NCBI GenBank assembly: GCA_039025235.1
Contig: JBCCOS010000008.1
Coordinates: forward strand, 124,001-188,000
DNA: 64,000 nucleotides
Source: MED-G105 sp039025235
GTDB taxonomy: Bacteria > Pseudomonadota > Alphaproteobacteria > Caulobacterales > Parvularculaceae
Direction of reading: 5' to 3'
A program made the translations under genes and the position numbers. Of this stretch, positions 44,554 to 54,024 are shown in pieces. The notes below the pieces were generated by a model. It was not told the DNA's origin and did no database searches. It was given only the letters and a program-made list of their open reading frames with translations. The first letter of the stretch is position 1. Each line of letters opens with the position of its first letter.

Positions 44554-46986
44554 ATGCACCAGCACAACAGAAGACTTTTGAGCAGACTTTCACGTAGATC
44601 GATTATTGGTGCAGCCGGTGCTGGCGCGTTGCTTATGCCGTCGAGGTCTCTTTGGGCGCATTCTCTTGATACAACAAAAATTGATCCGAGTGTTTACTTT
44701 GAGCATGTCCTACGGGTCGTCGGTGCGATGAAACGCATTGGTTCACCTTTCTCAGATGCAGACGAACAACAATTGTTTTCCTTAGCGAGTGCGTCATCCG
44801 ATCAAAACATTCACGATGCAGAAAAAATTCTAAACCGTTACACTCTGATGTCTGTTTCCCTAAACCGACAAGGTATAGGAACGTCAACAGCTGGAGGTTC
44901 AGACGGCATTTTGGTGGAGCAGGGGTGGCGTGCGTTTCTCATCAGGGTAGTGAATCCATTTGGCTTAAAAAGTGGACTGTCGTTTGAGAGCTCAGCATTG
45001 AACAACCGCGTTCAATGGAAGTTAAACGATTGGCAGCTTGCGTTTCATGGCAGCGGTTCAGTGGGCGAAAATGGTGCTTTGCTGGAAGGATATGCAAAGC
45101 CGGAGGACATCGCTAAGGAATGGATGGGCTTCAGCATGTATGCCGAACCGCCACTTCAGGAAGGTTTGTCCGGTGCGCCATTGGATTATAAAATCATCGA
45201 AATATTTTGCCGAGATAGAGGGAAAAAATCCGCTTACTTACAGTCGCATTCAAGCCGTGCGCCATATATTCTTGTAACGGCAGAAAAAAGGGGGTTCACG
45301 GCTGATTTTCGCAGCACAAAGGCATCTGATGTGACGCTTGATATCAAAGACTGGGACGGTGTCGGCGCAACGGCCTACGTCATCATCCGCGATGCGCGTA
45401 ACAGACTATATCCATCAGTACTTCAACGCTTAGAACCGGACCTTAGTTTTCAACCGCAAATCTATCGCGCCAATGGCGAGAGCGTGCGCTTACCATCAGG
45501 GCAATACACTGTCACGCAGTGGCGAGGGCCGGAATATTTGAAGGAGACCCAATCGGTCACAATTGGTGGCAGCGATGGCACGAGAAATATCGACATTCGT
45601 CTTAAGCGTTGGATCGATGCCGCAGCACACGGTTGGTATCCAGGGGACACGCATATCCATCCGTCCGGTTGTAAGCATTATGAAGTGCCAACACCGGGCG
45701 TGACGCCTTCAACCATGGCCCGCCACGTTCGGGGCGAAGCGCTAAGTGTTGGAAGCCTGTTGATATGGGGGCCATCTTATTACCACCAGAAAGAGTATTT
45801 CACAGGGCATGTTCACAAACCCAATGGTGCTTTGGGCCATCCGGATTATCAAAAGGCCAACAATACCACGCTTAAACCAAAATCAACACCGCGCGATGAC
45901 GAGAGTATGATCCGTTATGATTTGGAAGTTTCGGTTTTTCCGAGTGCTCACTCAGGGCATCCTGTTTTATTGGGGCTGAAGGATCAAAACTTTCCTGACA
46001 CAAATGAAATTAAAGACTGGCCTTCATGGAATCTACCTGTTTTAAGATGGGCAAAATCACAAGGCGCCGTTGTTGGGTTTGCCCATGTTGGCTATGCCTT
46101 CGAGGTAGAATCGTCAGAACTCCCGAACTATGAGATGCCGACGATGAACGATGTCGGTGCAAATGAGTATTTTGTCGACATAACGCACGACGCCGTCGAT
46201 TTTGTCAGTGGTGCTCAAATGGCGCCAACGAAGGAACTGAATTTGTGGTACCATAGTTTAAATTGCGGATTCGAGATAAGCATGGTTGGTGAAACAGATT
46301 TTCCCTGTGATGCAGGCTATGAACGTGTGGGCACAGGGCGAACCTATGTCGGTCTTGAAACGCCTCCAACGGGTGATGCGGGGTACGCTGCTTGGATACA
46401 AGGCGTCAAAAATGGGCGCGTTTATTTTGGTGATGGCCGTAGTCATTTTATTGACTATACGATCAATGGTCGTCCTGTCGGTGAGGACTCGGTTGCTTTG
46501 TCCGACCCAGGAGAGGTTCAAATAGACCTAAAGATTGCTGCCTATCTAGATGAGGAGCCGTTCGATCCAGATATCAATACCGAGACACCAAAATACCTTT
46601 ATTGGCATCTGGAACGTGCGCGGATCGAGGGTACCAGAACGGTCCCACTTGAAGTGATCATTAACGGTTTGCCGGTGCTCACAAAAGCGGTGCTTGCTGA
46701 TGGAAAACTACGTGATTTTCAGTTTACAATCCCAATTGAGCGCAGCTCTTGGGTCGCTTTGCGGATATTGCCTTCGGGACATACAAACCCAATTTATGTA
46801 ACCATTGGCGATAAGCCGGTACGAGCGTCGCGGCGTAGCGCCCAATGGTTGCTCGATTGCTTAGACATATTATGGAACGAGAAGTCATATCGGATTAGAA
46901 CCGAAGAACGCGCTGAGGCGAAAGACGCTTATGACCACGCGCGTAAAATATACCGACGTATCCGTAGTGAATGTGATGTTCTATAG
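44554..46986 (+). CDS. Tat-exported CehA/McbA-type metallohydrolase
   Basis: An 810-residue exported enzyme. The signal is of the twin-arginine type: SRRSIIG followed by AAGAGALL and a cleavage region near WAHS. An N-terminal unknown region and a beta-rich middle precede a PHP-like metal-binding domain: GDTHIHPSG, later HSGHPVLLGL, GAVVGFAHVGYAFE and GETDFPCDAGYERVG. That set of His/Asp residues matches the CehA/McbA metallohydrolases. The substrate is unknown (carbaryl esterase activity is known for some family members, not inferred here). It is followed by a palindrome-rich gap. Confidence 0.78.
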   Translation: MHQHNRRLLSRLSRRSIIGAAGAGALLMPSRSLWAHSLDTTKIDPSVYFEHVLRVVGAMKRIGSPFSDADEQQLFSLASASSDQNIHDAEKILNRYTLMSVSLNRQGIGTSTAGGSDGILVEQGWRAFLIRVVNPFGLKSGLSFESSALNNRVQWKLNDWQLAFHGSGSVGENGALLEGYAKPEDIAKEWMGFSMYAEPPLQEGLSGAPLDYKIIEIFCRDRGKKSAYLQSHSSRAPYILVTAEKRGFTADFRSTKASDVTLDIKDWDGVGATAYVIIRDARNRLYPSVLQRLEPDLSFQPQIYRANGESVRLPSGQYTVTQWRGPEYLKETQSVTIGGSDGTRNIDIRLKRWIDAAAHGWYPGDTHIHPSGCKHYEVPTPGVTPSTMARHVRGEALSVGSLLIWGPSYYHQKEYFTGHVHKPNGALGHPDYQKANNTTLKPKSTPRDDESMIRYDLEVSVFPSAHSGHPVLLGLKDQNFPDTNEIKDWPSWNLPVLRWAKSQGAVVGFAHVGYAFEVESSELPNYEMPTMNDVGANEYFVDITHDAVDFVSGAQMAPTKELNLWYHSLNCGFEISMVGETDFPCDAGYERVGTGRTYVGLETPPTGDAGYAAWIQGVKNGRVYFGDGRSHFIDYTINGRPVGEDSVALSDPGEVQIDLKIAAYLDEEPFDPDINTETPKYLYWHLERARIEGTRTVPLEVIINGLPVLTKAVLADGKLRDFQFTIPIERSSWVALRILPSGHTNPIYVTIGDKPVRASRRSAQWLLDCLDILWNEKSYRIRTEERAEAKDAYDHARKIYRRIRSECDVL

Positions 46987-47330
46987 CGCTAGGTTTCTAG
47001 AGCGCTTCGCCGATAAGTTTGATCGGTTGATGGTTCCCCGTCCATCAACTCGGCAATAGGTCGAACAATTGTTCGACCGACCAAACAAGGACTTAGAGCG
47101 GCGTTCCGATTCCATCGGAACGCAAAAAGCTCTAGAATAATAATTTGATTGAGTGTAATTTGTAGGTCGTTTAAATTATAACCACTATCACATCGGGTTT
47201 CTGTGGGACATATGCTTGTCGAGGCTGAAAGGGGTGTCATAATCTGTGTGACCAAATGGATATGTAGCACCTAAACTTAAATGTTCGCTTTTCAGGAAAG
47301 CGAACATAGTATTTAGTCGCTGGACACAAA
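46987..47330. repeat. Palindrome-rich gap between convergent genes
   Basis: Four inverted repeats in 344 bases: GTTGATGG/CCATCAAC (47026-47049) inside a GCCGA/TCGGC pair; a perfect 20-base palindrome GGTCGAACAATTGTTCGACC (47059-47078); GCGTTCCGAT/ATCGGAACGC (47101-47123) nested within TAGAGC/GCTCTA; and ATGTTCGCTTT/AAAGCGAACAT (47281-47307). The metallohydrolase and asparaginase genes converge here. Confidence 0.7.
47281..47307. terminator. Bidirectional terminator-like hairpin
   Basis: ATGTTCGCTTT (47281-47291) pairs perfectly over 11 bp with AAAGCGAACAT (47297-47307) around TCAGG. It is 24 bases beyond the asparaginase stop, the likely terminator of that gene. Confidence 0.6.
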
Positions 47331-48350
47331 CTAATCGACTTGAGATCGTCCTGATGATGAGATCACATTTTGAAGAGTACTTCGCAAATCGTCCTTATCG
47401 TCATGTGTTGCCAATGCAAACGACAAAAGAATTCGGGCTTTTAGGCCATTTAAATCTTGGGCTGAAATCACACCACGTTCAAGCAAGTCCTTCTCTGATC
47501 CCGAAAATCCGTATGTCGAAGATAACACCGGCCCCTCGTGAATACGCGATGCCAAGATGACAGGAAGCCTAGCGGCAACTCTCTCTATAACTGGCACCCA
47601 TTCGGACGGTACGTGCCCAGCACCCATGCCATTTATGACGATCCCGCGATAACCAAGTGCTTCAGCATTTTCCAAAAGAACGGGCGTGTCACCAAGCGCA
47701 ACCTGAACAATAAGCACTGGCGCAGCATGAACGTCGTCATTCAAACTTGGCAAACGATATGAAGCGGTTTTTTCGGTCGTCCACATATGCGGCGTGCCTT
47801 CGACAATTGCGCCAATCGGTCCGGGACCGGGTGAAGCAAATGACCGAATACGATGGGTATGCATTTTTTGTACATGACGTGCGGCGTGTACTTCATCATC
47901 CATGACCACTGTCACACCGGTATTTGCAGCTGCCGAGGACGTAACCCATTTTAATGCAGCGGCAATATTAGCAGGACCGTCCGCACCCAACTGACTTGGG
48001 TTTCGCATGGCACCGGACAAGGCAACAGGAATACGCTGACCGAGTAAAAGGCTGAGGCCAAAGGCAACCTCCTCAAGCGTATCAGTGCCTTGTGTTACGA
48101 CAATTCCTGAAGCGCCTTCATCGGCTAAATCATCAATGCGTTTGGCCAATGAGATGACATCGTTTAAACTCAAGCTCGCGCTAGGAAGCTTGAGAAAGTC
48201 CTCAGCAAACAAATCTATCTCATCTGACGATAAAGATATACCGTCAATGATTTGTTGTGCTCCGAGCGTCGGACGGACACTGGCGTTAGCGTCGCTTGTC
48301 ATCGAGACTGTACCACCAAGCCCCAAGAGCCAAATTACTTGCTTGTTCAT
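47331..48350 (-). CDS. L-asparaginase, type I/II family
   Basis: A 339-residue asparaginase that hydrolyses asparagine to aspartate and ammonia. The nucleophile Thr14 lies in LGLGGTVSM and the second catalytic Thr in VVTQGTDTLEE, followed by SGAMRNPSQLGADG. There is no signal peptide, so a cytoplasmic enzyme is likely, although type cannot be fixed. A long C-terminal part contains GYRGIVINGMGAGHVP, typical of the family. It converges with the metallohydrolase gene and is divergent from the phytase-like gene. Confidence 0.9.
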   Translation of the reverse strand: MNKQVIWLLGLGGTVSMTSDANASVRPTLGAQQIIDGISLSSDEIDLFAEDFLKLPSASLSLNDVISLAKRIDDLADEGASGIVVTQGTDTLEEVAFGLSLLLGQRIPVALSGAMRNPSQLGADGPANIAAALKWVTSSAAANTGVTVVMDDEVHAARHVQKMHTHRIRSFASPGPGPIGAIVEGTPHMWTTEKTASYRLPSLNDDVHAAPVLIVQVALGDTPVLLENAEALGYRGIVINGMGAGHVPSEWVPVIERVAARLPVILASRIHEGPVLSSTYGFSGSEKDLLERGVISAQDLNGLKARILLSFALATHDDKDDLRSTLQNVISSSGRSQVD

Positions 48351-48596
48351 GACGTCTATTTAAGCGTTTAAAGTGTTATCAAATTAAAATGAAACTCTGA
48401 CCGCTTATATGCCTCACTTATTCAATGGAAGCCAGTTTAATCATATGGGTGATAAATCATGTATGTCGGCGGCCTATTTTTTGTATTCTCAAACAGTGAG
48501 TAATGTTTACGGGTTGTGAGCTGTCATCGTATTGGAATACCATTATATTGGTTGAACTGTCTGTTTGTTTCACTTTTGATTTTGGTCAATTTATCC

Positions 48597-49955
48597 ATGT
48601 TTGTACGTCACACGTTAGATTTTGATTTAAGGCTTCGCTTATTGGTCCTAATTTTATCGCTAGGGTTATTTTCTGGGTGTGACCGCCTTGAGAAAGCTGC
48701 TCAGCCAATTTTAGATCTAGTGACAACCACAAAAAGTTCGCCAAACACAGAAGAAAACACGCAAACGGAGGAAAATGCACATTCGGACATGGACGCTACT
48801 AGTGTGGTGATTGCAGACGTCATTCCTCTCAAAGACAAACGTGTATCGGATATCGATTATTGGGTTCATCCAACGTTGCCGTTCAATAGTCTTATAATTA
48901 CAGCAAGCGATGATGGTCTCAAAGCATTTGACTTTGAATATTTTTCGGAAGTATCAACGATCAAATCAGACGCTTCACTGGCGTCAATACACGTTGTCTA
49001 TCAGCTGTATAGAGATAATGCTTCTGGTGCGCGAAATGACAGCCCCAGCAACGTTCAGGCATATGCCGTAACCAGCAACCAGTCGGGCCCGGCAATCAAT
49101 TTCTACGAAATAGATAATACTTCTAGGCAGTTCAAGGCTTTTGGATCGTTAAACGTACCAGACATCAAAAATATCGACAAAGTCTGTGGGGGCAATATTG
49201 AAAACGATGCCCTCGCTCTCTTTGTAATTAGTGACGACAAATTCATAGCGCTAGATCTAGAAAAAAATTCAGTAGACAAATTTATTATCAAAATAATGGA
49301 ATCCGTTTCCCATCGTAACGGCGTTGATTGTACGGTTGACCCTAGCAGCGCACGCGTTTGGACGGCATCAAAAGACGGCGGCATATTTCTCTTTAGCGAT
49401 GGTCGTCTCAATCGGATCCATCAAACTGACTATTCAATAATGGCGTTGGATCTAACCCCGAGAGCGCCGCTTGATAACGAACCATCATTTGCGGTCTTAG
49501 ACGAGCCATCGGTTCAGAAAGCTTCTCTTACTTCTGGTTCTAATACTGCCGGCGTCTTAATCAGTGTGGCGCATGATAACGGACTAATAACGTTGATCAG
49601 TCCCGATGGCGATAGCCGTGGCCGTTATCGTTTTTCTGGGTCGTTCGACTATGTCGACCACACTGCGAGCACCGCATTTGGAATGGGCTTTGGAAATTTT
49701 GGCGCCGTCTACCGCGGCGGCGCTGTGGCGGTCGCAGGCCCCGGGCCTGCGTATACCGAGAATGGTCTAAATGACCCGTCCGGTCGTTCGGTTGATAATT
49801 CTTCTGCATCTTATGTAAGGATCGTGCCTTGGAATAGTGTTCTCAGCGCCCTATCCTTGCCCGTTGAGTTTCCTCTTAATCCGCGTGCTCCTTATCCGAT
49901 TGAGGAAGATGACGGTGTTTTAAACATCAATCCTACTTTCGGAGAAGGAAAATGA
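48597..49955 (+). CDS. Beta-propeller phytase-like lipoprotein
   Basis: A 452-residue lipoprotein: n-region, hydrophobic LLVLILSLGLF and lipobox FSGC. After an acidic linker, the propeller part begins with SDIDYWVHPTLPFNSLIITASDDGLKAFDF, which follows the start of beta-propeller phytases (DADDPAIWVHP...GL.VYDL). The blades with acidic loops are visible, but the calcium-phytate residues cannot all be traced and I would not call an active phytase. The start at 48597 is preferred to one 81 bases upstream. Its last 64 bases overlap the convergent ctaA gene. Confidence 0.6.
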   Translation: MFVRHTLDFDLRLRLLVLILSLGLFSGCDRLEKAAQPILDLVTTTKSSPNTEENTQTEENAHSDMDATSVVIADVIPLKDKRVSDIDYWVHPTLPFNSLIITASDDGLKAFDFEYFSEVSTIKSDASLASIHVVYQLYRDNASGARNDSPSNVQAYAVTSNQSGPAINFYEIDNTSRQFKAFGSLNVPDIKNIDKVCGGNIENDALALFVISDDKFIALDLEKNSVDKFIIKIMESVSHRNGVDCTVDPSSARVWTASKDGGIFLFSDGRLNRIHQTDYSIMALDLTPRAPLDNEPSFAVLDEPSVQKASLTSGSNTAGVLISVAHDNGLITLISPDGDSRGRYRFSGSFDYVDHTASTAFGMGFGNFGAVYRGGAVAVAGPGPAYTENGLNDPSGRSVDNSSASYVRIVPWNSVLSALSLPVEFPLNPRAPYPIEEDDGVLNINPTFGEGK

Positions 49956-50980
49956 AGGCCTGTGTTATAGCTTCCATGCGCCGCTAGCAATGCAAGCGCT
50001 AAAGTCGTAAGAGCACCTAGTTGATGCGCGAGCCCCAAGCTAATTGGCGTCATGGTAAGGACCGTCCATACGCCAAGCGCCGCTTGCAAACAAATAGCGG
50101 CCAAGACGGCCATATACCTAACACCATTTTCAGATGTCCGATATTTCCATACCGTGACTGCGGCAACTGCGAGCAAAACATAGGCCCCAATGCGATGATT
50201 GAATTGTACAGCTGCCATTGACTCGAATAGGCCTTGAAATCTTGGCACACCTTCAAAATAGCCCTCTGGGACAAACCGCCCATTCATCAAAGGCCAGGTA
50301 TTGTACGCTGTGCCGGCACGCAATCCCGCAACGAACGCGCCGAGGATGATTTGTCCGTAAACCCCAATAACTAGGGTGATGGCATAGGGCGCTGACGGTA
50401 ACGGAATGGCGCGCCTCTCGGTTATGAGATCAAGCGCTGTCCATAGGATAGCAGCGAAAAGCGCTATTGCTAACGCCAAATGAGCGGCCAATCGATACTG
50501 GCTGACGTCAACGCGATCAACCAGGCCCGATGAAACCATCCACCACCCTAAAAACCCTTGAAAGCCTCCGAGTATAAAAAATAAGCCAAGGCGTGATCCT
50601 AATTTACGATTGATACGACCCATCGCTGCGAAAATGATCAGTGGGATGAGAAAGGCAAAACCAAGAAATCTTCCATACAGTCTATGCCCCCACTCCCACC
50701 AATAGATGACCTTGAACGCATCAAGTGACATACCGGCATTAACCTCAGAATACTCTGGAATCGACTTATATTTTGAAAATTCGCTTTGCCAATGAACATC
50801 ACTCATCGGGGGCAATGCACCCGAGACGGGCTTCCATTCTGTTATCGAAAGACCTGAGTCCGTCAGCCGAGTTGCGCCTCCGACTGCGACCATTCCAGCG
50901 ATAAGAACGGCCATCACAAAGAGCCAAATCGCGACGGGTTTGATTTTCGGATCAGTGATTATTGTAACAGTTTTGTTCAT
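49892..50980 (-). CDS. ctaA: Heme A synthase
   Basis: CtaA/COX15 oxidises heme O to heme A for cytochrome c oxidase in the inner membrane. The protein (362 aa) has about eight membrane segments, the N-terminal GGATRLTDSGLSITEWKPVSGALPP signature, heme-ligand His residues in EWGHRLYGR and in the later QFNHRIGAYVL and GLAHQLGALT. It belongs to the alphaproteobacterial/mitochondrial type 2 group, which lacks the extracellular Cys pair of Bacillus CtaA. The start at 50980 (MNKTVTII) is preferred over a Met 15 codons upstream. The 3' end overlaps the phytase-like gene by 64 bases. Confidence 0.95.
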   Translation of the reverse strand: MNKTVTIITDPKIKPVAIWLFVMAVLIAGMVAVGGATRLTDSGLSITEWKPVSGALPPMSDVHWQSEFSKYKSIPEYSEVNAGMSLDAFKVIYWWEWGHRLYGRFLGFAFLIPLIIFAAMGRINRKLGSRLGLFFILGGFQGFLGWWMVSSGLVDRVDVSQYRLAAHLALAIALFAAILWTALDLITERRAIPLPSAPYAITLVIGVYGQIILGAFVAGLRAGTAYNTWPLMNGRFVPEGYFEGVPRFQGLFESMAAVQFNHRIGAYVLLAVAAVTVWKYRTSENGVRYMAVLAAICLQAALGVWTVLTMTPISLGLAHQLGALTTLALALLAAHGSYNTGLHFPSPKVGLMFKTPSSSSIG

Positions 50981-51076
50981 GGTAAGCGTATACGACGGAA
51001 ATCTTGATAAATTAAGTCGTCGCATGGTCGCGTCATCACAGGTGGCTCAGTAGCTAGTAAGCCCGTGATTTGCTGC

Positions 51077-52117
51077 CTACAAAGGGCTTGGATCTAAGCA
51101 ATACGCCCCAGATTGAGAAAATAATCGACCGCCGGTTCCCAATTTAAACCGGGCAATACCGGGGCGCTGATTGGTGTCCAATCCACCTAAATCGAGTATC
51201 CCGACCCCCTTATTTTTCAAGATCAGCATGGAACGCCAAAGAAGCAAATTATGTGCATTCACGGCTTTTCCCGCCTCGCTGGCCCACCCAATATGATAGG
51301 TCGCAGCCTGGCCATGACGAAGGAACAAAACGGCGCCAAGGCGATCGGTTCCGAGTCTTGCTTCTAGTGCAATCACGGCGTTAGTGCCTGCCTCTTGGTG
51401 AAACATTATCGTGAAGCCTGACGGCAACGCATTGTACCCGGCGCGAACCTGTTGCGCGCGTTCTTCTTCTAAAATCCATTGATAGTCGGATGGTTTTTGA
51501 CCGACACGATTGATGTCAATGTTTGCTTTTTCTGCGGCCTTTAATCGATTTCGCCATTTGCCATCAAGTTGCTTGCGGAGAACCTCCTCGTCAGCACTGA
51601 GATCAATCAGAACGGTATGATACGCACTTACAACGCGGACCAAGTTTGCTTCACTCTCAAGATTCGATTGATCGCTTTCTGGCATCACCAGAAGCGCCTT
51701 TAACCCTCTGATCGGTAACGTCGTTTTGATCAACCTATAAGCTGATAGTTTCGCTGTATTAGAAATTTTATTCTCCGGCTCCAGCCAGACTGGACCGCGA
51801 AGGATTGTTGCAAGCGTAGCCAGCCCCCAAAAGCGGCGGACCTGAATCTGTGCCAAGGCGATTGGTTGGCCTCCGCAACGAATAATCGCGCGGTGCACTT
51901 CTCCGCCTACTTTTGAAATCACGGCCCCGTAGGCATAGGCCTGTTGATAAGCGGCGTAAGGAACGCTTTCAAACAAACGTCTCCACTCGTTCACCGATGC
52001 CGCATTCCATTCAATACTCAAGCCGTCATCGCCCGGAGCAAGTGCGTCCTCATCGCCCATCCATTGGGCAGAAACCGGCGCTGTCTGGTGCAGTGATTTT
52101 GCGATTTCTGACGACAT
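51077..52117 (-). CDS. FemAB/GNAT-like acyltransferase
   Basis: A 346-residue protein of the FemAB/GNAT superfamily. An N-terminal GNAT-like half (YQQAYAYGAVISKVGGEVHRAI and LAQIQVRRFWGL) is followed by a second half with YHTVLIDLSADEEVLRKQLDGKWRNRLKAAEKANI, the basic patch of the family, and a final LDLGGLDTNQRPGIARFKLGTGG segment. FemX-type members add amino acids to lipid II; others act in extracellular polysaccharide synthesis. No partner gene decides which. The Met at 52117 (MSSEIAKS) is chosen because a 65-residue longer form has a poorly conserved N-terminus. Confidence 0.8.
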   Translation of the reverse strand: MSSEIAKSLHQTAPVSAQWMGDEDALAPGDDGLSIEWNAASVNEWRRLFESVPYAAYQQAYAYGAVISKVGGEVHRAIIRCGGQPIALAQIQVRRFWGLATLATILRGPVWLEPENKISNTAKLSAYRLIKTTLPIRGLKALLVMPESDQSNLESEANLVRVVSAYHTVLIDLSADEEVLRKQLDGKWRNRLKAAEKANIDINRVGQKPSDYQWILEEERAQQVRAGYNALPSGFTIMFHQEAGTNAVIALEARLGTDRLGAVLFLRHGQAATYHIGWASEAGKAVNAHNLLLWRSMLILKNKGVGILDLGGLDTNQRPGIARFKLGTGGRLFSQSGAYCLDPSPL

Positions 52118-52378
52118 ATAATAATGTATAGCGATGGTTCGCTTTGAAAAACAAACCCATAAGCAAGTTGCCACTAAAGGCTCGGTCAAAGGTCTCACCC
52201 TTCCCGCGCCACACCTAACAAAAGGTGGGATTTGGCTTATCGTCCGCCATCTTGGCTTGCCTATTATGTCCGCACTATTGGCGCTCGATATTGCCCTGTT
52301 TTTCGTATTCAAATATGTCTTTAACAGCTGCTATGGGATTTTATGTTTACTGTGAGCGTTGAGCTTGATCAGTAATTG

Positions 52379-52846
52379 TCAAATCGGTTTTTGACTCCCA
52401 TAAACCTCATGTGCGCGCTTCTCAAAGGCGCTCGCCATTTTTGAAAATGCTTCATCAAAAAACGTTTGTGCAGCGCCTTGTAGCAGCGGATTTTTGAACG
52501 AGAAGTCTATTTCGAATTTAACGATTGCGCCCCCCTTCCCGTCATCCTCAAAGCGCCATTGATTGCGCATGTGACGCATGGGACCACGCACATAGCGGGT
52601 ATCAATCAGTTTTTCGTCTTTGTTCAGAAGAACATCGCTCCGGAACTGCTCGCGAAAAAGTCTAAACCCAACAACCATATCAGCTAAGTACCGCTCCACC
52701 CCTTTCTGTTCAGAATCTGGTCGAGAGATGATCCGCAACGCCTGACACCAAGGAATAAAGCTGGGATAGGATTCGACGTCAGCAACGAGGTCGAACATTT
52801 GGGCCGGCGTAAAAGGAACGCGGGTTTTTGTCTCCCGTCTTGGCAT
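52379..52846 (-). CDS. ratA: COQ10/RatA-type START domain protein
   Basis: A 155-residue START-fold protein of the polyketide cyclase/COQ10 family, often annotated RatA. FTPAQMFDLVADVESYPSFIPWCQALRI and the C-terminal KFEIDFSFKNPLLQGAAQTFFDEAF are the standard markers. It likely binds ubiquinone or another lipid; a toxin role attributed to E. coli RatA is not established for this group. The start at 52846 lies 11 bases after the lipA stop, so lipA and this gene form an operon, an arrangement common in alphaproteobacteria. Confidence 0.92.
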   Translation of the reverse strand: MPRRETKTRVPFTPAQMFDLVADVESYPSFIPWCQALRIISRPDSEQKGVERYLADMVVGFRLFREQFRSDVLLNKDEKLIDTRYVRGPMRHMRNQWRFEDDGKGGAIVKFEIDFSFKNPLLQGAAQTFFDEAFSKMASAFEKRAHEVYGSQKPI

Positions 52847-52856
52847 AAAAGTAAAC

Positions 52857-53831
52857 TCAACCCTGCTTCGCGCGGCGAGCGGCTTGCAATTTTGCGAAAT
52901 CGTCACCGGCATGGTGCGAAGACCGCGTCAGAGGGCTAGCAGACACCATCAAAAAGCCCTTTGCTCTCGCAATGGCTTCGTAGGATTTAAATTCTTCGGG
53001 AGTAACAAAACGTTCGACTGCCGCATGTTTCCGCGTTGGCTGCAAATACTGGCCAATCGTAATAAAATCGATGCCGGCGCAACGCATATCGTCCATGACC
53101 TGCATCACTTCCTGTTTTGTTTCGCCAAGTCCAACCATAATACCGGACTTTGTAAACATTTCTGGATCGCATTCTTTCACCCGCTCCAAGAGCCTTAGGG
53201 AGTGAAAATATCGAGATCCGGGCCGGACTGCTAAGTATAACCGCGGGGTAGTCTCGAGGTTATGATTAAAAACATCGGGCTTGGACGCTATAACGACTTC
53301 AGCGGCCCCCTCTTTCCTTAGAAAATCAGGGGTGAGAATCTCGATTGTTGTGTTCGGGTTGTTCGCTCGAATTGCTGTAACAACGGATGCGAAATGCTCA
53401 GCGCCGCCGTCTGTGAGATCGTCTCTATCAACAGACGTAATAACAACGTGATTGAGGCCCATTTCTGCGACCGCATTCGCCACGTTTTCCGGCTCTTCGG
53501 GGTCAAGAGCGGACGGCAAACCGGTCTTAACATTGCAAAAAGCGCAAGCACGCGTGCAGGTATCGCCCATGATCATCATGGTCGCATGTTTTTTCTCCCA
53601 GCATTCCCCGATATTGGGACAGGCAGCCTCTTCACAAACGGTATGAAGCTTTTTCGTGCGAACGATCGCTTTTGTTTCGGCAAAACCCTTAGACGTCGGG
53701 GCTTTTACGCGGATCCAAGAAGGTTTACGCGCTATTGGCGTATCCGGTCGATTTTGTTTCTCCGGATGACGCAATGAAGGCGTTTCATCGCTTTTTGTAA
53801 TTTGTTTATGAAGGTCTAGGAGTACGGTCAT
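52857..53831 (-). CDS. lipA: Lipoyl synthase
   Basis: A radical-SAM enzyme inserting two sulfurs into octanoyl-lipoyl domains. Auxiliary cluster ligands are in CEEAACPNIGECW, and the radical-SAM cluster in CTRACAFCNV. Later PRLYLAVRPGSRYFHSL and GLGETKQEVMQVMDDM match the family. The 324-residue length is usual. Two near ATGs (53840 and 53831) exist; I use 53831 (MTVLLDLH), without a decisive ribosome binding site. Confidence 0.95.
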   Translation of the reverse strand: MTVLLDLHKQITKSDETPSLRHPEKQNRPDTPIARKPSWIRVKAPTSKGFAETKAIVRTKKLHTVCEEAACPNIGECWEKKHATMMIMGDTCTRACAFCNVKTGLPSALDPEEPENVANAVAEMGLNHVVITSVDRDDLTDGGAEHFASVVTAIRANNPNTTIEILTPDFLRKEGAAEVVIASKPDVFNHNLETTPRLYLAVRPGSRYFHSLRLLERVKECDPEMFTKSGIMVGLGETKQEVMQVMDDMRCAGIDFITIGQYLQPTRKHAAVERFVTPEEFKSYEAIARAKGFLMVSASPLTRSSHHAGDDFAKLQAARRAKQG

Positions 53832-53960
53832 AAGAAGCATGTAGCAACGACCGCTTGGCTTGATAAGACATTGAAGCCTTAAAGGTACGGTCCGTCGCAG
53901 GTATTCTTAAAAAGCAAATACTTTTAGTCCGTTAAGACGCAGAATTATCTCGATTACAAC

Positions 53961-53994
53961 AAAAAAAGCGCTGCGACCCAACGGAAGCAGCGCT
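53961..53994 (-). terminator. Intrinsic terminator of the 98-aa gene
   Basis: Read on the minus strand: AGCGCTGC (53994-53987) pairs with GCAGCGCT (53974-53967), with a 12-base loop between the arms and then a run of T (53966-53961, continuing GTTG). This is a clear rho-independent terminator 31 bases after the stop of the small gene at 54025. Confidence 0.8.
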
Positions 53995-54024
53995 CATCGA
54001 TTGCGTTAGCTTAAATCGTAAAGC

